Part shown: piece after piece, positions 16,875 through 25,989 of the stretch | Layout: each line of letters starts with the position of its first letter | How positions within the stretch are numbered: the stretch's first letter is position 1 | DNA from: Halobacteriales archaeon QS_6_64_34 | GTDB lineage: Archaea; Halobacteriota; Halobacteria; Halobacteriales; Haloarculaceae | Length of the DNA: 64,000 nt | Reading direction: 5' to 3' | Assembly: GCA_003020925.1 (NCBI GenBank) | Contig: PXRT01000017.1 | Location: forward strand, 149,686 to 213,685 | Position numbers and translations under genes: made by a program | Notes under the pieces: generated by a model | The model's database searches: none | What the model saw: the letters and a program-made list of their open reading frames with translations, nothing else | Told to the model about the DNA's origin: nothing

Positions 16875-16940
16875 ATACTGTCCTCGCTCGGACTGCCGGC
16901 TGTACCAAACTGAGTAAACTCGCGGTGGGCCCGACAGTAT
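16875..16940. repeat. R2 palindromic repeat, divergent copy
   Basis: Outer arms ATACTGTC (16875-16882) and GACAGTAT (16933-16940); inside, CTGCCGGCTGTACCAAACTGAG is shared, with small changes, with 28096, 33437 and 34303 (given by position, about 16893-16914). It touches the stop codon of the DUF7094-like gene. Confidence 0.65.
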
Positions 16941-18181
16941 CAGTTCGCCGGGACGGTGACGCTGGTGGTGCGGGCGTCCGTCTCGACGGTCACGGTGTAG
17001 GTGCCCCGTGGCTCGACAGTCCAGAGCACGCCGTCGTTCCCGGTCGTCCCGACGGGCTGGCCGTTGATTCTCACCGCCCCGTCGATGGTGGCGCCGGTCT
17101 CGCTGTTCGCGGCGGTGACGAGCAGCGGCCCGGTCGTACTGGACCGATGGACCGTCACCGCGAAGCTACCGTTGACGGTGCGTTCGGTCGTCGTGGTCCG
17201 AACGTCCGAGAGGTCACGGAACTGCTCTTCGTAGAAGATGTCCGTGGTGCCGCCGTCGAGATACGCCGTCAGTTCACCGTGGGGGTGGTCAGCCGTCAGT
17301 TCGTAGATGCCCGAATCGCCATAGAAGGTGAGACTCGGCTTCTGTCGCTCGTAGAGCCACGGATAGAGGTCGGCCGCGCGCTCGTCCGCGATGTCCAGCC
17401 GGTCGGTCTCCGGGTCGCCGTCGTTGGTCGCTGTCGCGAGGAACCGGTCGGGAGCACTGGCGTCACGCGCGCCGCCGAGGCGTGTCTCCCGGACGTACCC
17501 GTCGTCTATTACGGTTGCGAGCATGTAGCTGTCGTCGGTGGCTTCGATGTAGATAGTGCGGTCTGTGGCACCCGACTGGAGCCGGCCGCCGACGGGCCCG
17601 GTGAGGGTCCGCAGCTCCCCTTCGACGGAACGCAGCCGGGCGGTCATTGAATCGTTCAGCGAGTAGCCCGGTGCGGTGTTGGGGACGGACTGAATCCGCT
17701 CAATCGTCTCCAGTAGCTCGCTCGCCTCGGCGTTGACGCCGAGACGAGTCCTGAGGAACGCAGACGCCGATATCTCGCCGCGTGCGTAGCGGGCTGTCGC
17801 CCGCTTCTGGCGCTCGTCGAGCGCTCGCTCTTTGGTCTCGATTGCGGACAGGCGGTCCGTGACGAGCCGTGCCCGCGCCTCGGAGCTGTCGGCTCGCCGG
17901 AACCGCTCCTCGAAGGCGAGGGCGTCGTGTCGGTGCTGGAGCTGTGTCGACCAGGTCCCGGTGGCGCTGCCGACGTCGATGCCGGTGTCGTTGTAGCTCG
18001 TTCGCCGGACGTCGCCGGACGGGATGGCGAGCTGGTTCGTCGTGTTGTCGACGGTGTCGATACTCGCAACCGGTGTCGCGGTCGTCTGGGGCTGTGCTGA
18101 CGTCGCAAGCGTGCCAGCGACCGGGAGCGTCGTCGCGGTGACGAACACCAGCGCGACGAGGAGGGCGGGAAGCGGTCGCAT
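16940..18181 (-). CDS. secreted or membrane-anchored DUF7094/DUF7096-like protein
   Basis: 413 residues. Cleavable signal (MRPLPALLVALVFVTATTLPVAG, residues 1-23) and no later membrane helix. The middle (about 75-180) is helical with coiled-coil-like charge; the C-terminal 80 residues look like an Ig-like domain ending in TYTVTVETD. I recall such proteins as haloarchaeal DUF7094/DUF7096 (not searched). It is divergent from a membrane-anchored HTH regulator with a 17-bp palindrome between, suggesting a shared control and perhaps that this protein is its extracellular partner. Confidence 0.7.
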   Translation of the reverse strand: MRPLPALLVALVFVTATTLPVAGTLATSAQPQTTATPVASIDTVDNTTNQLAIPSGDVRRTSYNDTGIDVGSATGTWSTQLQHRHDALAFEERFRRADSSEARARLVTDRLSAIETKERALDERQKRATARYARGEISASAFLRTRLGVNAEASELLETIERIQSVPNTAPGYSLNDSMTARLRSVEGELRTLTGPVGGRLQSGATDRTIYIEATDDSYMLATVIDDGYVRETRLGGARDASAPDRFLATATNDGDPETDRLDIADERAADLYPWLYERQKPSLTFYGDSGIYELTADHPHGELTAYLDGGTTDIFYEEQFRDLSDVRTTTTERTVNGSFAVTVHRSSTTGPLLVTAANSETGATIDGAVRINGQPVGTTGNDGVLWTVEPRGTYTVTVETDARTTSVTVPAN

Positions 18182-18219
18182 TAGCGAAGGTATACCGCCA
18201 GCGTACAAAAAGTTCCCCC

Positions 18220-18236
18220 ATTACGGAATCCGTAAT
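18220..18236. promoter_or_regulatory. 17-bp operator-like palindrome in divergent promoter region
   Basis: ATTACGGA-A-TCCGTAAT is an 8-bp perfect inverted repeat with a one-base centre. It lies just upstream of a TATA-like TTTTTGTAC (minus strand, about 18202-18210) placed 22-28 bases before the 18181 start, and about 100 bases before the regulator start at 18336. Confidence 0.6.
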
Positions 18237-18335
18237 AGCCGGCGGAGAAGCGCGGAGACGTTTTAGCGCCAGTGCTGACGTTTTATTCTTCGATAGAAAG
18301 GGTTTTGCCGACGGCCTCCAGATTGTTTGGGTGAC

Positions 18336-19439
18336 ATGGCCCTGCGGGTATCCGCTGTCCTCCTCGCCCTCCTCCTGCTTGCGTTCCCAGCGGCCTCTGG
18401 GGCCACACCGCTTGCCGCCGCCCCCGACGGGTCGGCCGCGCCGTCGGCACAGAGCCAAGACTTGGCGTCGGAGAACACGACGCTGCACGTACAGTTACAC
18501 CCTGACGGTGACACGCGCTGGCGGATAACGGAGCGGTTCAATCTGACCGACACGAGCGACACCCGGGCCTTCGAACAGCTCGGTGAGACGTTCGTCGAAG
18601 GCAACAGCGACGAGAACGTGCTCGCCGAGTACCGGACAGCGAGCGACGCAGCCTCGGCTGCGACCGGTCGGGAGATGGAACTCACCGACATCAACCGCGA
18701 GTACATCGTAAACGACGGCGAGGGGCGACTCGTCCTCTCGTTTAACTGGACGAACTTCGCCGCTGGCGGGGGCGACCGACTGTCGCTCGTGGACTCGTTT
18801 CACACGCCGGACGGGATGTGGCTCACCAGCCTCGAGACGGGCCAATCGCTGGTCATCTCCCCACCGCCGGGCTACGACCTGACGAACTCGCCCCAGAACT
18901 CCTATATCCAGAACGGGAACCTCCGAATCGACGGGGGCTCGACCACCACGTTCCGGCGCGGCGACCTGGATATCGTCTACGAGAACGACCAGCGAAACGG
19001 CACGCAGACGGACCCGATTTCCGGCGGTGACCTCCCGCTGTGGACCGGGATGACCATCCTGCTGGTCATCGGGCTGGTGGCCGCGTTGCTCTATCTGAAC
19101 GACAGAGACGAGTTCCCGGCCGTGGGCGCGAGCAGCACCGACGGCGACGACGATGGGGACGGTCCGTCGGCGCCCGGGCCGACCACCGACAGCACCGAGT
19201 CGACCGACGAAATCGACGCCGAGCTGCTGAGCGACGAGGAGCGGGTCGAACGGCTCCTCACCCGGAACGGCGGCCGGATGAAGCAGGCCCGCATCGTCAA
19301 GGAGACCGGCTGGTCGAACGCCAAGGTGTCACAGCTCCTCTCCGCGATGGACGAGGACGACCGCATCGACAAGCTACGAATCGGCCGCGAGAACCTCATC
19401 TCGTTCCCCGACGAGGACGTCACCGAGATTGAGGACTGA
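18336..19439 (+). CDS. membrane-anchored helix-turn-helix regulator (DUF7345/DUF7343 type)
   Basis: 367 residues: signal or anchor helix (about 1-24), beta-rich exposed domain (about 45-225), one transmembrane helix (LWTGMTILLVIGLVAALLYL, about 233-252), an acidic linker, then a C-terminal winged helix (about 300-360, with GRMKQARIVKETGWSNAKVSQ, patterned as helix-turn-helix at 307-327, and RENLISFP wing). The topology is extracellular sensor to cytoplasmic DNA-binding domain. It probably regulates the divergent secreted protein and/or itself. ATG 18336 is chosen over a TTG three codons upstream. Confidence 0.8.
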   Translation: MALRVSAVLLALLLLAFPAASGATPLAAAPDGSAAPSAQSQDLASENTTLHVQLHPDGDTRWRITERFNLTDTSDTRAFEQLGETFVEGNSDENVLAEYRTASDAASAATGREMELTDINREYIVNDGEGRLVLSFNWTNFAAGGGDRLSLVDSFHTPDGMWLTSLETGQSLVISPPPGYDLTNSPQNSYIQNGNLRIDGGSTTTFRRGDLDIVYENDQRNGTQTDPISGGDLPLWTGMTILLVIGLVAALLYLNDRDEFPAVGASSTDGDDDGDGPSAPGPTTDSTESTDEIDAELLSDEERVERLLTRNGGRMKQARIVKETGWSNAKVSQLLSAMDEDDRIDKLRIGRENLISFPDEDVTEIED

Positions 19440-19541
19440 GGCGGACTCCCGTGGTGATTGGTCGGCTGGGGCCGACGATATCCGTATGGGGCGGCGACAC
19501 TCCGGCGGTAGCGTTTTCTCGCTTCCGTCCCATCTCTCCGT

Positions 19542-20303
19542 GTGCAAGTCCTTGTCACAGTGGCGCCGGATGCGGGTGGGGACACCGGCCCGGACGGCGC
19601 CGGCGAGTACGCGCTCGGCCAGTGGGACGCCCACGCCCTCGAAGCAGCGGTACGGCTCCGGGAGCGCCACGACGGCATCGAGGTCGTCACTGTCACCGTC
19701 GGCTCGCCGGCGGCCGAGCCGGTCGTCCGGGCGGCGCTTTCGAAGGGAGCCGACCGCGCGATACGGGTCTGGGACGATGCCCTCGACGAGGCCGACCTGT
19801 TCGACCCCCGCCTGACGGCGCGGCTGCTGGCCGCGATAGCCGGAGACGTGGGCCCGGCGCTCGTCCTGACGGGGGCCCAGTCCGGTCCCGAGGGGTTCGG
19901 CGCAACGGGTGTGACGCTCGCGGCCCGCCTGGAGTACGGCTGGGCTACGGTCGTCACCGACATCTCGCTCGACAGCGACGCCGGCGTCGTCTCGGTCCGA
20001 TGTGACCGCGACGCCGGACGCACGGACCTGCTCGACGTCGCCCTCCCGGCCGTCCTGACCGTCGGAGCCGGCTGCAACGAGCCCCGGCACGCGGGCCTCG
20101 GGGCGGTCCGGGCCGCACAGCGGGCCGAGATTGCCGTTCTATCCCTCGCCGACCTGGGACTCGACCCTGCCGATTTCGAGCCCTCGCTGAGGCGGGTCGC
20201 CACCGCCGACCGGGACCGCGACGTCACACTGTTCGAGGGTTCGCCCGAAGACGGAGCGGCCGCCATAGCGCGCGTCCTCCAGGCATACGGGGTGGACCCG
20301 TGA
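19542..20303 (+). CDS. etfB: electron transfer flavoprotein beta subunit
   Basis: 253 residues beginning at a GTG (QVLVTVAPDAGGDTG). Carries the ETF-beta pattern: DAHALEAAVRLRE, VTVTVGSP, VVRAALSKGADRAIRV and LVLTGAQSGPEGFG. Pairs with EtfA, accepting electrons from acyl-CoA or other dehydrogenases. No ETF:quinone oxidoreductase is present in the window. Overlaps etfA by four bases. Confidence 0.92.
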   Translation: MQVLVTVAPDAGGDTGPDGAGEYALGQWDAHALEAAVRLRERHDGIEVVTVTVGSPAAEPVVRAALSKGADRAIRVWDDALDEADLFDPRLTARLLAAIAGDVGPALVLTGAQSGPEGFGATGVTLAARLEYGWATVVTDISLDSDAGVVSVRCDRDAGRTDLLDVALPAVLTVGAGCNEPRHAGLGAVRAAQRAEIAVLSLADLGLDPADFEPSLRRVATADRDRDVTLFEGSPEDGAAAIARVLQAYGVDP

Positions 20304-21238
20304 CCGTCCTCACGGTCGCCGAGCACCGCCAGGGGCGGCTGCGCGAGGTGAGCCGGGAGGCACAGACGGCCGGCCGGGAGCTAGCCGACGCGGCGAACGA
20401 CGCTCTCCACACCGCTATCGTGGGCGGTGACGCCGAGCGCCTCGCTGCGGACCTCGCCTGCGAGGGCGTCGACGTGGTGCATACGGCTGCCGAGGGAGCG
20501 AAATTCAACCACGACGTGTACACGCAGGCACTGGGGCAACTGGTGTCGGCTATCGACGCGCGGGTCGTCCTCGTCCCGGGCTCGGTGACAGGGCTGGACT
20601 ACGCGCCGGCGCTTGCGGCCCGACTCGACTGGCCGGTCGTGACCGACGCCGTCGGGCTGACCGCCGGCGATGGCCCGACCGTCACCCGCGAGTTCGGCGG
20701 GGTGGTGACACTCGCCGTCGATGGCGACGGGGCCGTCGTGACGCTCCGGCCCGGTGAGTGGCGCCCGGCAGCGGTGACCGGCGAGGCCGACGTGCGGTCG
20801 TTCCCGGCCGATATCGACGACGCGGCCGTTCGGGCGACGGTGACTGGCTCCGAGCGGGACATCGACCCGGCCCTCACAGAGGCCGACGTGGTCGTGGCGG
20901 TCGGACGCGGTATCGGCACCGAAGCGAATCTCGACGTGGTGTTTGACCTCGCGGACGCTATCGGAGGCGCGGTCGCGGCATCGGCCCCGCCGGTCAAGCG
21001 GGGGTGGCTCCCGGCCGACCGGCTGGTGGGCTGGTCCGGCGTGACCGTCGCGCCCGATGTCTACCTCGCCGTCGGTATCTCCGGGGCCACACAACACCGG
21101 GGTGGAGTAGACGAGAGCGCCACTGTCATAGCAATCAACAGCGACCCGTCGGCACCGATTTTCGACGTGGCCGACTACGGCGTCGTCGGGGACCTCTTCG
21201 ATGTCGTCCCAGCGCTGACGGCCGTGTTTGCTGAGTGA
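20300..21238 (+). CDS. etfA: electron transfer flavoprotein alpha subunit
   Basis: 312 residues from a GTG overlapping etfB. The C-terminal FAD domain is clear: KRGWLPADRLVGWSG, VAPDVYLAVGISGATQH and VIAINSDPSAPIFDVADYGVVGD (pattern at about 277-299). The N-terminal domain is shorter and less conserved. The residues needed for FAD binding are present. Confidence 0.93.
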   Translation: MTVLTVAEHRQGRLREVSREAQTAGRELADAANDALHTAIVGGDAERLAADLACEGVDVVHTAAEGAKFNHDVYTQALGQLVSAIDARVVLVPGSVTGLDYAPALAARLDWPVVTDAVGLTAGDGPTVTREFGGVVTLAVDGDGAVVTLRPGEWRPAAVTGEADVRSFPADIDDAAVRATVTGSERDIDPALTEADVVVAVGRGIGTEANLDVVFDLADAIGGAVAASAPPVKRGWLPADRLVGWSGVTVAPDVYLAVGISGATQHRGGVDESATVIAINSDPSAPIFDVADYGVVGDLFDVVPALTAVFAE

Positions 21239-21310
21239 GTCGACCGGAATGCTTACTTTGGTGTAGTCCCTGGCTACCGGGGTCACAGTACCGAGGTAAA
21301 TTAGGCGTAT

Positions 21311-21326
21311 TCTATCGTGTGATAGA
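21311..21326. promoter_or_regulatory. inverted repeat upstream of the solute-binding protein operon
   Basis: TCTATC-GTGT-GATAGA, six-base arms, in the A+T-rich 240-bp region before the binding protein. Candidate TATA stretches CTTTAC (about 21342) and TAAACTTATG (about 21369) follow. Operator role is inferred. Confidence 0.35.
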
Positions 21327-21476
21327 CACTTCATAGGGTCTTCTTTACGGTCTAGACTCCCGTTTCCGGTAAACTTATGATGGGTGATTAATGATGTACG
21401 TGTCAGCAAGAGGGGTGTGTATGGACCGGTCGCTGCCGCGACCGGCGTGGGACCTCTCGGCACACGACAGATCACA

Positions 21477-23102
21477 ATGACAGACCGGATTACTGACCGC
21501 ATATCACGACGGAGCGCACTCAAATCACTGGCCGTTTCCGGAACGGTAGGGCTCGCTGGCTGCGGGGGCGTTTTCTCCGGCTCGGAGACCGAGTACGGAC
21601 CGACTGACGTCCCGCCCAAGCAACAGGGCATCAAGGAGTGGGGCGAGAAGCTCAACGAACACGCACGGCAAGCGAACATCGACTGGGAGCAGTTCTCCGG
21701 CGACGACATCGAGCTGACGTTCGGGATGGGACTGCACCCGTACTCGACGACGTTCTCGACGACGAGCGAGGACGGGACGGCGGTCAAGGACTACTTCGAG
21801 GACCTGACCGGCATCACCGTCAACTACGAAATCGTCTCCGAGGACAAGTTCTGGTCCGAGACCGAGAGCGCACTCGCCAGCGACGACAACCCCTACGACG
21901 GCATCATGAACGGGTTGTGGCCCTCGGGTGGCTATCACTTCGGTGACGACGGGGAGTCCTGGGTTCGGGACCTCATTCCGCTCATCAACAACGCCAGCTT
22001 GACCGACAAGCAGTGGCTCAAGATGGGGGACTTCAGGCGACAGACCATCGAGCTCATGTCCTACCCCAACGCGGACGGCACGGTCGAGCTGACGGCCATG
22101 CCGAACGGCATCGAGTTCTACGGTGGGACGGCCATCCACAAGCCGACCTTCGAGACGCTCGGGCTCGCGGAACCGACGAACTTCGCGGAACTGGAGTACT
22201 GTGCTCGGTCGATAGCCGAGTCCGACCAGGTCAGCCGCCAGGGTATCGTCTCACGGACCAGTTCGGCCACGCTGTCGGCGGCCAACTGGGCGACGATGTT
22301 CAAGACCTACGGCGGGGAGTGGATAGACCGCGAGAACCGGACGGCGACGCTCAACGACGAGCGCGGTGTCCAGTCGCTCCGGCGGTTCGGCCGGATGCTC
22401 AACCAGTACGGCCCGAGTGCTCCCGGAACCTACGACTGGTACTCCAACAACGACGCCTACAGCAACGGCGACGTCGGGATAATGTACTCGACGCCACAGA
22501 CCTCCGGTATCGTCGACACCCAAATCATGCGGGAGACGAAGTGGCTCCCGCCGCTCCCGACGGAGGACGGCCGCGACCCGGTCGTCGACACCTGGGTCTG
22601 GGCGACCGGTATCACTGCGACTTCGGACAACCCCGAAGCCGCGTGGCTCTATATCCAATGGGCCAACTCCCGGATGGCGAACCTCCTGCTCTCGACGCGA
22701 CAGTGGCAGGGCGACGGCCCCCGCGCGGGATACGCCCGGTTCAACTACATCCAGAACCAGATAGAGCAGGGCAACGCGCCGCCGGTCCCCGGCGAGGGGT
22801 ACATCGAGGCGTTCAACCAGGGGATGGATGCCGTCCCTGGTGGCAAGCCCGACAGCCCCGACGAGTACCCGCCGGTTCCGGTCGATACGCCACAGAACAT
22901 GAACATCATGCGCCGGGCCGCCGGAGCGATGAGCAGCGTCGTCAGCGGCCAGCGGACCGCCCAGGCCGCACTCGACGAAGCGGCAACCACTATCGAAAAC
23001 GAGGAACTGCTCAGCGAGTCCTCGATTCCAGAGCGGTACGTCGCAGACGACAGGTTCTTGGATAGGGACTACGGTCAGCAGTATGGAACCAATGGGAACT
23101 AA
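21477..23102 (+). CDS. solute-binding lipoprotein, ABC sugar-type family 1
   Basis: 541 residues. Tat-like signal (DRISRRSALKSL) with lipobox VGLAGCGG (Cys about 27). The mature part resembles family 1 extracellular binding proteins (EDLTGITVNYEIVSEDKFW; ATMFKTYGGEWID; NPEAAWLYIQWANS, each part of the two-lobed fold). No permease or ATPase gene is near; the next gene, nine bases on, encodes a HAMP transducer-like protein, as with the BasB/BasT and CosB/CosT sensory pairs of Halobacterium. So the ligand is probably sensed rather than imported. ATG 21477 gives the export signal. Confidence 0.85.
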   Translation: MTDRITDRISRRSALKSLAVSGTVGLAGCGGVFSGSETEYGPTDVPPKQQGIKEWGEKLNEHARQANIDWEQFSGDDIELTFGMGLHPYSTTFSTTSEDGTAVKDYFEDLTGITVNYEIVSEDKFWSETESALASDDNPYDGIMNGLWPSGGYHFGDDGESWVRDLIPLINNASLTDKQWLKMGDFRRQTIELMSYPNADGTVELTAMPNGIEFYGGTAIHKPTFETLGLAEPTNFAELEYCARSIAESDQVSRQGIVSRTSSATLSAANWATMFKTYGGEWIDRENRTATLNDERGVQSLRRFGRMLNQYGPSAPGTYDWYSNNDAYSNGDVGIMYSTPQTSGIVDTQIMRETKWLPPLPTEDGRDPVVDTWVWATGITATSDNPEAAWLYIQWANSRMANLLLSTRQWQGDGPRAGYARFNYIQNQIEQGNAPPVPGEGYIEAFNQGMDAVPGGKPDSPDEYPPVPVDTPQNMNIMRRAAGAMSSVVSGQRTAQAALDEAATTIENEELLSESSIPERYVADDRFLDRDYGQQYGTNGN

Positions 23103-23111
23103 CAGAAGAAC

Positions 23112-24995
23112 ATGAGCGGAGAAGATACACAACAGACACGGAGCGTCGAGGAAGCGAGCAGCATCCTGCCTGGCTTTCTCGGGCGGAGCTTCCTCGCGAA
23201 GTTCCTCGTCGCGCTGCTGTTGATATCGGTCGTCATCGTCGGCGTGAGCGCGAACACGTACAACCAGACGAACAATCAGCTGACCAGTGCGACCGAGACG
23301 GAGTACACCGGTGTCGCAAACCAGAGCGCGGCCCAGATTGAAGAGTGGCGTGAGTCACGGAGCGACACGACCAGACGGCTCGCGCAGTTCTCGGACGTTC
23401 GTAGCGGCACACAGGGAGAACGCCAGGAGTTCCTCCAGAACGAGAGCGAACAGCTCCCGGACGACGTTCACAACGTTCACATCGTCGACTTCGGGGACAA
23501 CTCGAACATCACCGCTAGCACGGAAGAATCCGAGGTCGGACAGAACCTCAACACGCGCGAGGCGCCCTGGCAGACTCGCGTGGGGTCGCTGAGCTACAAC
23601 GACGACGGCGTGTTCATCTCCCGTGCGGAGGAGGCACTGACCCGCTCGCTCGTGTCGTTCGTGACCCCGATACAGACGGCCTCCGGTGATAACCTCTACC
23701 TCGTGGTCCAGACTGACATGGACGCACTGGCCGGGGACCTCCCGGCTCCGTCCCAGGACGTCTACTCCCAGGTCATCGACAGCGAGGGTCGCATCGTTGC
23801 GGGGACCCAGGACACGGAGCGCCTGGACCGTAACGACGGGTCGCTCTCCGTCTATTCGGAGACCCCCGACCAGCTGAGCATCCTGCAGGACGGTCTGGAC
23901 GGCCAGAGCGACTTCGTCCAGGGCAGCGATATCAACGGGACGACGGTCCCGGACCACGGCAACTTCGCCATCGGCTTTGCCCCCGTCGAGGGTGACGACT
24001 GGGTCGTCGCGACCCACGTCCCGCTCTCGACGGCCTACGCGCTCCGGAGCACTATCACGACGAACCTGCTCATCCTCTCGCTGACGGCGTTTCTCGGTAT
24101 CGGTGTCATCGGCGTCGTCTTCGGTCGCGGCGCCACCGGCGCGCTGAACCGGCTGACCGAGAAAGCCGACCGGCTGGAGGCGGGCAACCTCGACGTGGAC
24201 CTCGAGGTCACCCGTCGCGACGAGTTCGGTCAGCTGACCGCCTCGTTCGGCAACATGCGTGATGCACTGCGTGACCGTATCCAGGAGGCCGAGTCCGCCC
24301 GGAAGGAAGCGGAAGTCTCCCGGCAGGAAGCACTCGCCATGACCGACTACCTCCAGGAGAAAGCGGAGGACTACAGCGAGGTCATGCAGCGGTGTGCCAA
24401 CGGTGACCTGACCCAGCGCATGGAGACCGACAACGAGAACGAGGCGATGGACCGCATCGCCGAGGAGTTCAACGACATGCTCGGCGAGCTGGAAAAGACC
24501 ACCGGGCAGCTCAAGACGTTCAGCGAAGAGGTCGCAGAATCCAGTGAGATTGTGCTGACCAACACGGAGAACGTCCGCCAGTCCGCAGAGCGGGTCACGG
24601 CCTCCGTCGAGAACATCAACATCGACGCCACCGACCAGGAGACGCGACTCACGGAGCTGGCCGACGACCTCGACGTGGTCATCGAGCGGCTCCACTCGCT
24701 GAAAGGCAACCCACACGTCGACATCAACGACGAGCTAACCCAGTTCGAGAACGTCGCCACGGTGCTCGAGGAAGCGACCGGACAGACCCGGTCTATCCGG
24801 ACCGAGGCCGAAAGCGCCGCCGAGACCTCCAAACAGCAGGCTGACGAGCTGGACGAGGTCTCCGAACGTGCCGACCGGCTCAAGCGCTACGCGAAGCCCC
24901 TCGGGGGTATCCTCGACCGCTTCGAGACCGCCGCCGAACACGAGTTCGTCTTCTCCGGCGGTCCGAGCCAGCCCGTCCAGGACAACGACGACTAA
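23112..24995 (+). CDS. HAMP transducer-like membrane protein lacking the chemoreceptor tip
   Basis: 627 residues. TM1 about 27-48; an extracellular dCache-like domain about 50-305; TM2 about 316-340; HAMP about 341-395; a second HAMP-like segment about 410-465; then helical coiled coil to about 610. The highly conserved hairpin tip of chemoreceptors (the NLLALNASIEAARAGE-type segment that binds CheA/CheW) is absent, as is the C-terminal receptor arm, and the protein is about 150-180 residues shorter than typical Htr proteins. It cannot be a standard chemotaxis receptor. The adjacent binding lipoprotein probably supplies the input. Output unknown. Confidence 0.8.
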   Translation: MSGEDTQQTRSVEEASSILPGFLGRSFLAKFLVALLLISVVIVGVSANTYNQTNNQLTSATETEYTGVANQSAAQIEEWRESRSDTTRRLAQFSDVRSGTQGERQEFLQNESEQLPDDVHNVHIVDFGDNSNITASTEESEVGQNLNTREAPWQTRVGSLSYNDDGVFISRAEEALTRSLVSFVTPIQTASGDNLYLVVQTDMDALAGDLPAPSQDVYSQVIDSEGRIVAGTQDTERLDRNDGSLSVYSETPDQLSILQDGLDGQSDFVQGSDINGTTVPDHGNFAIGFAPVEGDDWVVATHVPLSTAYALRSTITTNLLILSLTAFLGIGVIGVVFGRGATGALNRLTEKADRLEAGNLDVDLEVTRRDEFGQLTASFGNMRDALRDRIQEAESARKEAEVSRQEALAMTDYLQEKAEDYSEVMQRCANGDLTQRMETDNENEAMDRIAEEFNDMLGELEKTTGQLKTFSEEVAESSEIVLTNTENVRQSAERVTASVENINIDATDQETRLTELADDLDVVIERLHSLKGNPHVDINDELTQFENVATVLEEATGQTRSIRTEAESAAETSKQQADELDEVSERADRLKRYAKPLGGILDRFETAAEHEFVFSGGPSQPVQDNDD

Positions 24996-25083
24996 CCACA
25001 CCGCCGCTTTCGGTTTCTCTCCGTAACGCCGCCCGAACACTGGGTCGTCAGGTACTTTTTCCCGTGGTTCCAAGCCGTCCCTA

Positions 25084-25926
25084 ATGGAGTATCTCGAGGC
25101 GCGTCGTGACCGCGTCGAGGCGCGGTTACAGGCCGTTATCGACGAGGTCGCACCCGACGAACTCGCGGACCAGGTCGGCCACGTCGTGCTCTCGGGCGGG
25201 AAGCGAGTCCGGCCGACGGTCACGGTGCTTGTGTGTGAGGCCCTGGGTGGGGACCCGGCCGACGCCGTGGACTTCGCCGTCGGCATCGAGCTGGTCCACA
25301 ACGCCTCGCTGGTCATCGACGACATCATCGACGAGTCGGCGGTCCGCCGGGGGACCCCGGCCGCGTGGGCGGAGTACGGCCACGGCCCGGCCATCATCGC
25401 CTCCGACGGGCTGTTGGGAGAGGCCTTCGCCCTCTTTTCGGCGGACGAACGGGCCATGCAGACCGTCTCCGAGGCGATGGTCGAACTCGGCGAGGGCGAG
25501 GCCATGGAGCTGGTCGCCCAGCCCACAAACGAGGCCGAGTATATGGAACTGGCCCGCCGCAAGACCGGCGCGCTGTTTCGGGCGGCCGCGGAACTCGGCG
25601 CTATCGCCGCCGAGGCCGACGGCTACACCGTCGAGGCGATGGGTGAGTACGCCCAGCGGGTCGGGGTGGCCTTCCAGATGCGCGATGACGTCTTAGACGA
25701 TATCTCCGACGCGGAGACGCTTGGCAAGCCGACGGGCCACGACGCCGAGATGGAACGACCCTCCTTCACCGAGGTGACCGACCTCACGACCGAGGAGGCA
25801 AACGCCAAGGCCCGCGCCGAGTCCGACGCCGCCCTCGACGCCTTAGACACCGTCGATATCGTCGAGTCCCAGTCCACCGAGTATCTCCGGGAACTCGCCG
25901 AGTTCGTGGTCGTGCGTGAGCGATGA
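25084..25926 (+). CDS. idsA: geranylgeranyl/farnesyl diphosphate synthase-type polyprenyl synthase
   Basis: 280 residues, all-helical prenyl synthase: GGKRVRPT (about 39-46), first Asp-rich motif IDDIIDES, here D-D-I-I-D (about 79-84), and second motif MRDDVLDD (about 200-207). It makes isoprenoid diphosphates for archaeal lipids, retinal or quinone side chains. At 280 residues it is shorter than the ~340-residue main GGPP synthase of haloarchaea, so it may be a second paralogue with different chain length. Confidence 0.85.
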   Translation: MEYLEARRDRVEARLQAVIDEVAPDELADQVGHVVLSGGKRVRPTVTVLVCEALGGDPADAVDFAVGIELVHNASLVIDDIIDESAVRRGTPAAWAEYGHGPAIIASDGLLGEAFALFSADERAMQTVSEAMVELGEGEAMELVAQPTNEAEYMELARRKTGALFRAAAELGAIAAEADGYTVEAMGEYAQRVGVAFQMRDDVLDDISDAETLGKPTGHDAEMERPSFTEVTDLTTEEANAKARAESDAALDALDTVDIVESQSTEYLRELAEFVVVRER

Positions 25927-25989
25927 GCCGGAGAGACGGGTTTTGGAACTGTTTGTGGTGCCCGAATCTCTGCAGCTGAGAGTACTGAG

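Noticed and set aside
23112..24995. Ordinary methyl-accepting chemotaxis transducer
   Set aside because: The conserved kinase-binding tip and second arm are absent on reading the full protein.
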